A DNA stretch of 64,000 nucleotides from Gallibacter pasteurianus_A (GTDB taxonomy: Bacteria; Bacillota; Clostridia; Peptostreptococcales; Anaerovoracaceae): contig CAVBJF010000001.1 of the NCBI GenBank assembly GCA_963596005.1, positions 269,170-333,169 of the forward strand. The letters are read 5' to 3'. A program made the position numbers and the translations under genes. The notes beneath the pieces were generated by a model that was not told the DNA's origin, made no database searches, and saw nothing but the letters and a program-made list of their open reading frames with translations. Positions 36,496-42,979 of the stretch are shown here, one piece after another (position 1 is the stretch's first letter; each line of letters begins with the position of its first letter).

Positions 36496-36524
36496 TTGAC
36501 ACCTATGATAAGGCGTGGTATTAT
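36496..36524 (+). promoter_or_regulatory. Promoter of ylxM-ffh, predicted leaderless
   Basis: TTGACA (36496-36501), 17-bp spacer, TATTAT (36519-36524). The -10 ends 6 bp before the ylxM ATG at 36531, so transcription should start at or within a base or two of the A of the start codon. No Shine-Dalgarno precedes that ATG. Confidence 0.75.
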
Positions 36525-36530
36525 TTTGCT

Positions 36531-36893
36531 ATGTTTGATGAAGTAACAAAGGCAAGTATATTATATGATTTTTACGGAGAGCTCCTTTCTAAAAGGCAAA
36601 GGGAAGTCATCACACTTTATTATGAGGATAACCTTTCTATTACGGAAATCTCCGAAAATCTTTGTATAAGCAGACAAGGCGTGCATGACGCACTAAAGAA
36701 TGCCGAAAAATCACTTGCTAAATATGAGCAAAAGCTTGGACTTGTTGCAAAGCTTGAGGATATGAGAAACGCAGTACAAAAAATAGATAAAAAAATCGAT
36801 ACGATTTTAGCTGACGAGGTTTTGCAAGAGGTGACAAAAAAAGAGCTTTTGCAGATAAAAAAGATAATCGACGAATTGGAAGAAAACATATAA
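36531..36893 (+). CDS. ylxM: YlxM/p13-like helix-turn-helix protein
   Basis: UPF0122 family protein of 120 residues encoded just upstream of ffh, as in most Bacillota. It has a sigma-70 region 4-like helix-turn-helix (RQREVITLYYEDNLSITEISENLCISRQGVHDALK, about 23-57; read in two blocks around Asn/Leu) and a C-terminal coiled coil. In streptococci YlxM modulates the SRP GTPase cycle and binds scRNA. The start matches the family length (LYDFYGELLSKRQ near the N-terminus), yet there is no ribosome binding site and the promoter lies directly in front; see findings. Confidence 0.9.
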   Translation: MFDEVTKASILYDFYGELLSKRQREVITLYYEDNLSITEISENLCISRQGVHDALKNAEKSLAKYEQKLGLVAKLEDMRNAVQKIDKKIDTILADEVLQEVTKKELLQIKKIIDELEENI

Positions 36894-36939
36894 CTTTAGC
36901 AGGGCAAAGTCTTGCTAGCTTAAAGAAAGAGGGACAATA

Positions 36940-38274
36940 ATGGCATTTGAAGGCTTATCCGAAAAACTTCAAAATGTATTTTCAGGTCTAAAAGGTAAAG
37001 GATCACTTACTGAAGCGGACATAGATACGGCTATGAGAGAAGTCAAGCTCGCACTCCTTGAAGCGGATGTAAACTTCAAGGTTGTAAAGGAGTTTGTAGC
37101 GACGGTAAAAGAAAAATCGCTCGGGGCAGAAGTGATGAAGAGCCTGACGCCGTCACAGCAGGTTATAAAGATTGTAAATCAAGAGCTTACAGACCTTATG
37201 GGCGGAGCAAGTAGCAAGCTGACATATTCGCCAAGCGGTTTTACAACTATTATGATGGTTGGACTGCAGGGTACAGGTAAGACAACGACTACAGGAAAGC
37301 TTGCGGCGTGGCTAAAGCAAAACGGCAAAAAACCGATGCTTTGTGCGTGCGACATATATAGGCCTGCGGCGATTGATCAGCTTGAGGTTGTCGGCAAATC
37401 GGTAAATGCATCGGTCTTTACGATGAGGGAAAGCAAAGACCCTGTAAAGATTGCAAGAGCCGCAAAGAGGGAAGCCGAAATAAAGGGCTATGATGTGCTC
37501 ATAGTCGATACGGCAGGTAGACTTCAGATAGATGATGCGCTCATGGATGAGCTTGCAAATATAAAAAGAGAAATAAAACCACATGAGATATTGCTGGTAG
37601 TCGATGCTCTCACAGGTCAGGATGCGGTAAATGCGGCAGTAGGCTTTAATGAAAAGCTTGGCATAGACGGCATAGTGATGACTAAAATGGACGGCGACTC
37701 GCGAGGCGGTGCTGCACTTTCCGCTAAAAAAGTTACAGGCAAGCCTATAAAATTCATAGGTACAGGCGAAAAGACAGATGCGCTTGAGCCTTTCTATCCT
37801 GACAGAATGGCCGGTAGAATACTCGGCATGGGAGATATGCTTTCGCTGATAGAAAAGGCTGAGGAAGCATATGATGAAAAGCAGGCTGAGAAGCTCGAAA
37901 AGAAGCTGAGAAAAAATCAATTTACATTAGAAGATTTTTTAGAGCAGATGGGACAGATAAAAAAGATGGGAGGCCTTGGCAAGCTTGTCGGCATGCTTCC
38001 GGGTGTCAACAGCAACGCGATGAAGGATGTTGATATCGAAAAGGGAGAAAGAGAATTTTTGCAGATGGAAGCAATCATACAGTCGATGACAAAAGAGGAA
38101 CGCAACGATCCGAGGATATTAAACGCAAGCAGAAGAAAGAGGATTGCAGCGGGCAGCGGTCAACCGGTCAGCAGGATAAACAATCTCATCAAAAAGTATG
38201 ACAGTACCAAAAAGATGATGAAACAATTTTCAAAACCAGGGGCAAAGCTGCCGAAGATGTTTAGAGGCATGTAA
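36940..38274 (+). CDS. ffh: Signal recognition particle GTPase Ffh
   Basis: Binds signal peptides and 4.5S/scRNA and delivers ribosomes to FtsY at the membrane. The 444 residues comprise the N domain, the G domain with P-loop GLQGTGKTTTTGKLA, DTAGRLQ, TKMDGDSRGGAALS and GTGEKTDALEPF, and the Met-rich M domain ending in GMLPGV...RRKRIAAGSG...MFRGM. RBS AGAGGGA. Preceded by ylxM and followed by rpsP, the standard arrangement. Confidence 0.97.
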   Translation: MAFEGLSEKLQNVFSGLKGKGSLTEADIDTAMREVKLALLEADVNFKVVKEFVATVKEKSLGAEVMKSLTPSQQVIKIVNQELTDLMGGASSKLTYSPSGFTTIMMVGLQGTGKTTTTGKLAAWLKQNGKKPMLCACDIYRPAAIDQLEVVGKSVNASVFTMRESKDPVKIARAAKREAEIKGYDVLIVDTAGRLQIDDALMDELANIKREIKPHEILLVVDALTGQDAVNAAVGFNEKLGIDGIVMTKMDGDSRGGAALSAKKVTGKPIKFIGTGEKTDALEPFYPDRMAGRILGMGDMLSLIEKAEEAYDEKQAEKLEKKLRKNQFTLEDFLEQMGQIKKMGGLGKLVGMLPGVNSNAMKDVDIEKGEREFLQMEAIIQSMTKEERNDPRILNASRRKRIAAGSGQPVSRINNLIKKYDSTKKMMKQFSKPGAKLPKMFRGM

Positions 38275-38362
38275 CTTGCATAGCGTAAGCATGAAGTTAA
38301 AATATAAGTTAAAAAACAAATTATAAAATACAAGAAAATGAAAAAGCAGGAGGAAATTTAAA

Positions 38363-38605
38363 ATGGTAAAGATTAGATTGAAGAGAATGGGAGCACACAA
38401 AAAGCCTTTTTATAGAGTTGTTGTTGCTGACTCAAGAGCACCAAGAGACGGCAAGTTTATAGAAGAGCTTGGATATTACAATCCATTGGTAGAACCACCG
38501 GTTATCAAGATTGATGAAGAAAAGGCAAGCAAGTGGCTTTCAACAGGTGCACAGCCAACAGATGTAGTAAAGGCGCTATTTAAAAAGACAGGGATTATAA
38601 AGTAA
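38363..38605 (+). CDS. rpsP: 30S ribosomal protein S16
   Basis: The 80-residue protein begins MVKIRLKRMGAHKKPFYRVVVADSR, broken here as KIRLKRMGAHKKP and FYRVVVADSRAPRDG, the universal S16 pattern, and ends with the QPTDVVKALFKK segment. RBS GCAGGAGG. It stabilises the 5' domain of 16S rRNA during 30S assembly. Confidence 0.97.
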   Translation: MVKIRLKRMGAHKKPFYRVVVADSRAPRDGKFIEELGYYNPLVEPPVIKIDEEKASKWLSTGAQPTDVVKALFKKTGIIK

Positions 38606-38625
38606 GAAAGAAAGCGGTGAAGCTA

Positions 38626-38856
38626 ATGGGAGAATTAGTAAAATCAATTGCGAAATCGCTTGTGGATAACCCGGAAGAAGTAGAGGTTTTAGAGGAAAGC
38701 GACAAGCAGACTGTGGTAATAAAACTAAGGGTCGCAGCTCCCGACATGGGCAAGGTGATTGGCAAGCACGGTAGGATTGCGAAAGCGATTCGTACGGTTG
38801 TAAAGGCTGCGGCAACAAAAAACCATCAAAAGGTAATTGTAGAAATCTACAGATGA
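38626..38856 (+). CDS. khpA: KH-domain RNA-binding protein KhpA (YlqC)
   Basis: Single KH domain protein (76 residues) with the RNA-binding GxxG loop in VIGKHGRIAKAIRTVVKAAA. In other Gram-positives it pairs with KhpB and affects cell division and RNA stability. ATG 38626 is preferred to the GTG at 38617 since GGTGA sits 5 nt before the ATG and homology starts with MGELVKSIAKSLVDNPEEV. In most relatives rimM, trmD and rplS follow; here a terminator ends the unit. Confidence 0.9.
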   Translation: MGELVKSIAKSLVDNPEEVEVLEESDKQTVVIKLRVAAPDMGKVIGKHGRIAKAIRTVVKAAATKNHQKVIVEIYR

Positions 38857-38888
38857 TTTTTATACCGAAACGGATGAAATTTATTTAC

Positions 38889-38935
38889 AAAAAAACGCTG
38901 TATTACTTGAAGTTTCAAATAATGCAGCGTTTTTT
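38889..38935. terminator. Bidirectional terminator between khpA and ribU
   Basis: AAAAACGCTGTATTA (38891-38905) pairs with TAATGCAGCGTTTTT (38919-38933). A-rich and T-rich flanks give T runs on both strands, so it serves khpA (plus) and ribU (minus). Confidence 0.9.
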
Positions 38936-38947
38936 GCCATATAAAAG

Positions 38948-39496
38948 TTATTTATGTAAAAATCCCGAAACTCTTTTGTATAAAAGAAATGTTATAGCAC
39001 CGTTTACACCGGCCTTGATCAGATTAAAAGCGATGATAAAAGGAAGCAGCGCAGTTATTGCACTTTTTGGGACGCCCATAAACAATGGCGTAATTATGTA
39101 ATTTGCTACGACCATAACGGCGCTCATAGCTAAAGTCCCAAAAATAATGGACTTAACAGCGCCCTTCTTTTCCTTATGTAGCTTGTAGATAAAACCTGCG
39201 ACAAGTACATATGTACCGGTTGCAAGGATATGCATGATAATTCCGTATACGCCGCTTGACGCACTGACTGTCATACCTTGTAAAACGGCTGTGACGCATG
39301 TTATCAAAAAACCTGCGGCCGGACCAAATGCAAAGGTACCGATGAGAATAGGAATATCTGCCGGATCGTATTCCATAAATGCGATTGGCGGAAAGATGGG
39401 GAAGTGAATATTTACAAGTAAAAGCGAAATAGCTACGAGCATTCCCATCTTTGCTAACCTTACAGTATTTTTCTGTGAAACATTTTGCTCATTCAT
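38948..39496 (-). CDS. ribU: Riboflavin ECF transporter S component RibU
   Basis: Substrate-binding membrane subunit of an energy-coupling factor vitamin transporter (182 residues, about five or six helices). The segment MEYDPADIPILIGTFAFGP is the RibU hallmark as I know it, and an FMN riboswitch lies directly upstream, which together fix riboflavin as the substrate. RBS AGGAGG. The ATPase and EcfT subunits, shared among S components, are not in this window. Confidence 0.93.
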   Translation of the reverse strand: MNEQNVSQKNTVRLAKMGMLVAISLLLVNIHFPIFPPIAFMEYDPADIPILIGTFAFGPAAGFLITCVTAVLQGMTVSASSGVYGIIMHILATGTYVLVAGFIYKLHKEKKGAVKSIIFGTLAMSAVMVVANYIITPLFMGVPKSAITALLPFIIAFNLIKAGVNGAITFLLYKRVSGFLHK

Positions 39497-39517
39497 TTTT
39501 TAATTCCTCCTAACATT

Positions 39518-39545
39518 AAAAAATCCTTGAACAAAATATCCAAGG
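39518..39545 (-). terminator. Riboswitch expression-platform terminator
   Basis: On the minus strand CCTTGGAT...GTTCAAGG forms an 8-bp stem (39525-39545, two G-U pairs) followed by ATTTTTT, lying between the FMN aptamer and ribU. A second hairpin GTGCAAT/ATTGCGC (about 39560-39577) sits between aptamer and terminator and may be part of the switch. Confidence 0.7.
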
Positions 39546-39580
39546 CAATAACCATAAGCGCAATAAAAATTGCACTTTTC

Positions 39581-39700
39581 GTTTCTTTCATCCGGACTGT
39601 TACCGTTGGTATCGGATTTTACCGATTCGGCCGATAGGCTCGCGGACTTGTAGCACTATGCTCATCACCGCCAGTGAGGAATTACACCTCGCCCTGAAAC
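39581..39700 (-). promoter_or_regulatory. FMN riboswitch (RFN element)
   Basis: Read on the minus strand, the conserved RFN blocks are all present and in order: TTTCAGGGCGAGGTG, AATTCCTCACTGGCGGTGAT, AAGTCCGCGAGCC, a variable hairpin, ACCAACGGTAACAGTCCGG and GATGAAAGAAAC, with the closing P1 stem GTTTC/GAAAC. FMN binding should promote the downstream terminator and shut off riboflavin uptake by RibU. About 85 nt separate aptamer and start codon. Confidence 0.96.
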
Positions 39701-39754
39701 ATTTTGTTTATTAAATTTAACTTATGATAAGGCATTACACCTATTTCCAAAAAA

Positions 39755-39783
39755 AGTATATCATCGCTATAAAAATCCGTCAA
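39755..39783 (-). promoter_or_regulatory. Promoter of the FMN riboswitch-ribU transcript
   Basis: On the minus strand TTGACG (39778-39783), 17-bp spacer, TATACT (39755-39760). It is 55 bp before the aptamer. The whole 39497-39910 gap is thus filled by this promoter, the riboswitch, its terminator, and the upstream region of the next plus-strand gene. Confidence 0.8.
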
Positions 39784-39790
39784 TTATAGA

Positions 39791-39866
39791 TTGCAAATTT
39801 ACAAGAAAAGTGTAAAATGGAATATATGATTAACAGGCGTTTTTTATGTAATATTACAATAAAAAA
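39791..39866 (+). promoter_or_regulatory. Promoter and palindromes before an unrecognised gene
   Basis: TTGCAA (39791-39796) and TAAAAT (39813-39818) with a 16-bp spacer form a likely promoter, 93 bp before the gene at 39911. TTTACA (39798-39803) is mirrored by TGTAAA (39811-39816) inside it. Downstream, TGTAATATTACA (39847-39858) is a perfect 12-bp palindrome flanked by six T on the left and TAAAAAA on the right, giving a longer imperfect dyad. Confidence 0.5.
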
Positions 39867-39910
39867 TACAGCGAAAAACATCTAATAACAGTGATGGAGG
39901 AGGAATACAA

Positions 39911-40606
39911 ATGGCAAAATCTTCAGTATCTGCAGATATGCTACACCTAAATTTAAAACAGCTCGGAGCCACACAGATACAGTCAGGAACATCGAGGGTT
40001 TCGGTTTTTAAATTTGAAATTAATTCGGAGCTTACAGTTTCTTATTTCTGTTATATAAAGGACGAGGAAAAAATATATCTTCAGAGGATAGAGCCATATC
40101 CTGTAAGAAATTATAGGTTTGAGACAGTTGAAAACATCATTTCTTTTATCAGCAAGGACGTTGAGCAATTTAGGAATGCATCAAAGAGCTCGAATTTCAA
40201 TCTATTTTTGGAAATCATACATACTAATTACGAAGTGAGAAGAGAGCTTGAGGAGCTATTCTTATTGCACAATGTACCGCACGACAGGCTGGAGGAGGCT
40301 CTTGAAAAAGAGCAGGCAGTTCTCGACAACATAAAAAGCACTGAGCATTTGACCTTGAGAAATGCTTTTGGAGAAGATCTAACAGAAGACAACTTCAGAA
40401 AAGAGATGGAAAGGATCCACTCGCAGATAGAAAGAGGCCCAAGCAGCATGGGTGCAAGTGAGCTATATGGCGAATTTGGCGATAAAAGTGTGCTTCCGGC
40501 AGATTTAAAATATGCGATAAATGATGCTATCAGAGAGTCGCTGCTTGATTTCAAAGACGAGATTCGTGATGAGATCAAAAAAGAAATAAAAAAGAACATG
40601 AAATAA
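39911..40606 (+). CDS. Unrecognised protein with coiled-coil C-terminus
   Basis: I cannot assign this 231-residue soluble protein to a family. It has no signal peptide, membrane helix or cysteine-rich motif. The first 100 residues look like a mixed alpha/beta fold with many aromatic residues (SYFCYIKDEEKIYLQRIEPY). The rest is helical and charged, with an acidic middle (EELEELFLLHNVPHDRLEEAL) and a Lys/Glu-rich amphipathic C-terminal helix (DEIRDEIKKEIKKNMK). It has a strong RBS (GGAGGAGG), its own promoter with palindromes and its own terminator, so it is a real monocistronic gene. Confidence 0.8.
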   Translation: MAKSSVSADMLHLNLKQLGATQIQSGTSRVSVFKFEINSELTVSYFCYIKDEEKIYLQRIEPYPVRNYRFETVENIISFISKDVEQFRNASKSSNFNLFLEIIHTNYEVRRELEELFLLHNVPHDRLEEALEKEQAVLDNIKSTEHLTLRNAFGEDLTEDNFRKEMERIHSQIERGPSSMGASELYGEFGDKSVLPADLKYAINDAIRESLLDFKDEIRDEIKKEIKKNMK

Positions 40607-40620
40607 AACATGTAGGTTAA

Positions 40621-40662
40621 AGAAAAACAAAGATTGAAGCCGATATTCGTCTTTGTTTTTCT
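40621..40662 (+). terminator. Intrinsic terminator, 13-bp perfect stem
   Basis: AGAAAAACAAAGA (40621-40633) pairs perfectly with TCTTTGTTTTTCT (40650-40662), which itself includes the T run. A-rich on the left, so it may work in both directions. Confidence 0.8.
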
Positions 40663-40691
40663 ATAGTTAAAGGCAGGGAGAAAAACGAAGC

Positions 40692-41459
40692 ATGCAGATT
40701 TTAGCAATAGAAACGACAGGGCAATTTTGCGGTATTGCACTGCTTGATGCAAAAGGCAAGGTCAGTGAAAAAATTTCATATGAAAAATTGAATCATCTAA
40801 AAACTCTGGCCGGCATGATAGATGAAATTTTACGAGAGGCAAAGATGAGCACAAGCGAACTTGATGCAATAGCTGTGTCAGAGGGCCCGGGCTCATTTAC
40901 AGGTATCAGGATAGGCGTCTCGACAGCAAGAGCACTATCGCAAGTAAGCGGCACACCATGCATTGCGGTACCTACCCTTTATGCGTTCGCAAAAAGATAT
41001 GATATAGGAGCCTTTGTCTGTCCAATCTTTGATGCTAGAAGAAATCAAGTTTTTGCAACGCTTTGTAAAGACGGTGAGACGATAATGAAGGCAGGGGCGT
41101 ATGACATCGGCGAGCTTGTGCAGAAAATAATTTTGAAAATAGAGGAAAAAGCCTCTTGTACTACGAAGCGTTTTAATGATGAAATGCCGAAGCTGATTTT
41201 CGTCGGCGACGGCATAAAAAAATATGGAGAAGTAATTGCGGAGGCATTAAAAGCTGCAAGCGTTGATGCAAAGGAGAACAAAGATATAGAAATATCATTT
41301 GAGGTTGACAGTTATCAAAAGGCAACGGATGTCTTAGGCGTAGCTGTTTCGAAGTATAAAAAAGGTGAAACAGTAGCATTTGAAGATTTAAAACCGCAAT
41401 ATATGCGAAAGTCAGAGGCTCAAAGGAATCTCGAAGAAAGGCTAAAAAAGGAACTCTAA
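40692..41459 (+). CDS. tsaB: tRNA threonylcarbamoyladenosine biosynthesis protein TsaB
   Basis: Inactive paralogue of TsaD that forms the TsaBD(E) complex in t6A synthesis. The 255 residues start MQILAIETTGQFCGIAL and contain the conserved VSEGPGSFTGIRIGVSTARAL (seen as GPGSFTGIRIG). The DARRNQVF segment is typical. First gene of tsaB-rimI-tsaD. tsaE, which often heads this cluster, is not present here. Confidence 0.95.
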   Translation: MQILAIETTGQFCGIALLDAKGKVSEKISYEKLNHLKTLAGMIDEILREAKMSTSELDAIAVSEGPGSFTGIRIGVSTARALSQVSGTPCIAVPTLYAFAKRYDIGAFVCPIFDARRNQVFATLCKDGETIMKAGAYDIGELVQKIILKIEEKASCTTKRFNDEMPKLIFVGDGIKKYGEVIAEALKAASVDAKENKDIEISFEVDSYQKATDVLGVAVSKYKKGETVAFEDLKPQYMRKSEAQRNLEERLKKEL

Positions 41460-41460
41460 A

Positions 41461-41958
41461 ATGCAAAACGCAGAAGAGAAAAAAAAGAGCCAAAGTGGCG
41501 AAGGCATCACGGTAAGAGAGGCTGTGTTGGGCGATGCAAAAGAGATAGCAAAGATAGAGAAGCAATGCTTCTCTGCGCCGTGGAGCGAGGCTGAGATCAT
41601 AAGAGAGATAAAGACAAACGAGATAGCTCATTATTTTGTGGCGGCAAAAACACTCCTTGTTGGCGATAATGAAAGCGTTTTAGGATATGTGGGTATTTGG
41701 TATATTGCCGGTGAAGGTCATATAACAAATGTGGCAGTGTCTAAGGGACATAGAAGAACCGGAATTGCGGATATGTTGATAGAAGCCCTCATTAAAAATT
41801 CCAAAGAAAAGGGGATAAATGCACTTACACTCGAAGTTAGAAAAAGCAATTTGCCAGCACAAGAGCTGTACAAAAAGCATGGCTTTATATGCGAGGGCGT
41901 GCGAAAAAATTATTATGACGGCAAAGAGGACGCTATAATAATGTGGAAAAAAGGGTAA
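41461..41958 (+). CDS. rimI: Ribosomal-protein-alanine N-acetyltransferase RimI-like
   Basis: GNAT acetyltransferase of 165 residues. Seen: the acetyl-CoA loop VSKGHRRTGIADMLIEAL (Q/R-x-x-G-x-G/A type) and the C-terminal ARKSN/YKKHGF pattern (LEVRKSNLPAQELYKKHGF). An N-terminal charged extension of about 18 residues precedes the domain start (ITVREAV). It begins one base after the tsaB stop and ends 4 bp before tsaD, the common cluster order. Whether it acetylates ribosomal protein S18 here is inference from family. Confidence 0.9.
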   Translation: MQNAEEKKKSQSGEGITVREAVLGDAKEIAKIEKQCFSAPWSEAEIIREIKTNEIAHYFVAAKTLLVGDNESVLGYVGIWYIAGEGHITNVAVSKGHRRTGIADMLIEALIKNSKEKGINALTLEVRKSNLPAQELYKKHGFICEGVRKNYYDGKEDAIIMWKKG

Positions 41959-41962
41959 AAAT

Positions 41963-42979
41963 ATGAAGGACGGACAATTTATAACACTTGCAATAGAATC
42001 AAGCTGCGACGAGACATCGGTTGCACTTATGGCAGATGGCAGAAATGTGCTTTCGAATGTTATAGCATCACAAATTGATATCCACAAGCTATATGGTGGA
42101 GTTGTACCGGAGATCGCATCAAGACATCATCTTGAAAATATAAATAAGGTGACAGAGCAAGCGCTTATAGAGGCTGATTGCACTTTTGAAGATGTCGATC
42201 TGATAGGAGTGACAAAGGGGCCGGGGTTGGTAGGCGCACTCCTTATTGGCATAGCAACGGCTAAAGCATATTCTCTGGCGCTCAATAAACCACTTGTTGG
42301 GGCGCATCACATATTTGGCCATATAAGTGCAAACTTTATCGAGCATAAAGAGCTCGAACCACCATTTATGGCACTTGTTGTTTCCGGCGGGCATACAAAT
42401 ATAGTGGAGGTTTTAGATTATCAGACTTGCCATATCATCGGAAGCACAAGGGATGATGCGGCAGGTGAAGCATATGACAAAGTCGCTCGCGTGCTTGGCC
42501 TTGGATATCCGGGAGGCCCTCTTATTGATGAGATTGCAAAAAAAGGGAATGCCGAGGCTATTGAATTTAAAAGGGTATTCCTCGAAAAGGGAAGCTTTGA
42601 TTTTAGCTTTAGCGGTATAAAAACAGGAGTTTTAAATTATGTCAACTCCGAGAAGCAAAAAGGAAGAGAAATAAATGTACCTGATGTAGCAGCGTCTTTT
42701 CAGCAAGCGGTCTTAGACGTTATAGTTGCAAAGGCTGTATCAGCCGCAAAAGGTTTAAAAAAGGACAAGCTCGTACTTGCAGGCGGAGTTGCGGCAAATA
42801 GTAAATTGAGAGAGATGCTAAAGGAAGAATGCGAAAGAGCCGGTATCAAGCTGTATTATCCATCGCCGATACTTTGTACAGATAATGCGGCGATGATAGG
42901 CTGCGCGGCATATTACAAATATAAAAAGGACGGAGCAGACGACTTAATGTTGGATGCGTATGCGGATTTACCACTATGA
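41963..42979 (+). CDS. tsaD: tRNA N6-adenosine threonylcarbamoyltransferase TsaD
   Basis: Transfers the threonylcarbamoyl group from TC-AMP to A37 of ANN-decoding tRNAs. The 338 residues show AIESSCDETSVAL, the metal-binding HHIFGH motif (H-x3-H), VSGGHTN, DDAAGEAYDKVAR and LAGGVAANSKLRE, all canonical. ATGA overlap with the downstream ABC-F gene indicates coupling. Confidence 0.97.
   Translation: MKDGQFITLAIESSCDETSVALMADGRNVLSNVIASQIDIHKLYGGVVPEIASRHHLENINKVTEQALIEADCTFEDVDLIGVTKGPGLVGALLIGIATAKAYSLALNKPLVGAHHIFGHISANFIEHKELEPPFMALVVSGGHTNIVEVLDYQTCHIIGSTRDDAAGEAYDKVARVLGLGYPGGPLIDEIAKKGNAEAIEFKRVFLEKGSFDFSFSGIKTGVLNYVNSEKQKGREINVPDVAASFQQAVLDVIVAKAVSAAKGLKKDKLVLAGGVAANSKLREMLKEECERAGIKLYYPSPILCTDNAAMIGCAAYYKYKKDGADDLMLDAYADLPL

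Noticed and set aside
40228..40752. Minus-strand open frame spanning the unrecognised gene, its terminator and the tsaB start
   Set aside because: It crosses a strong terminator and another gene's start; composition is that of a shadow frame.
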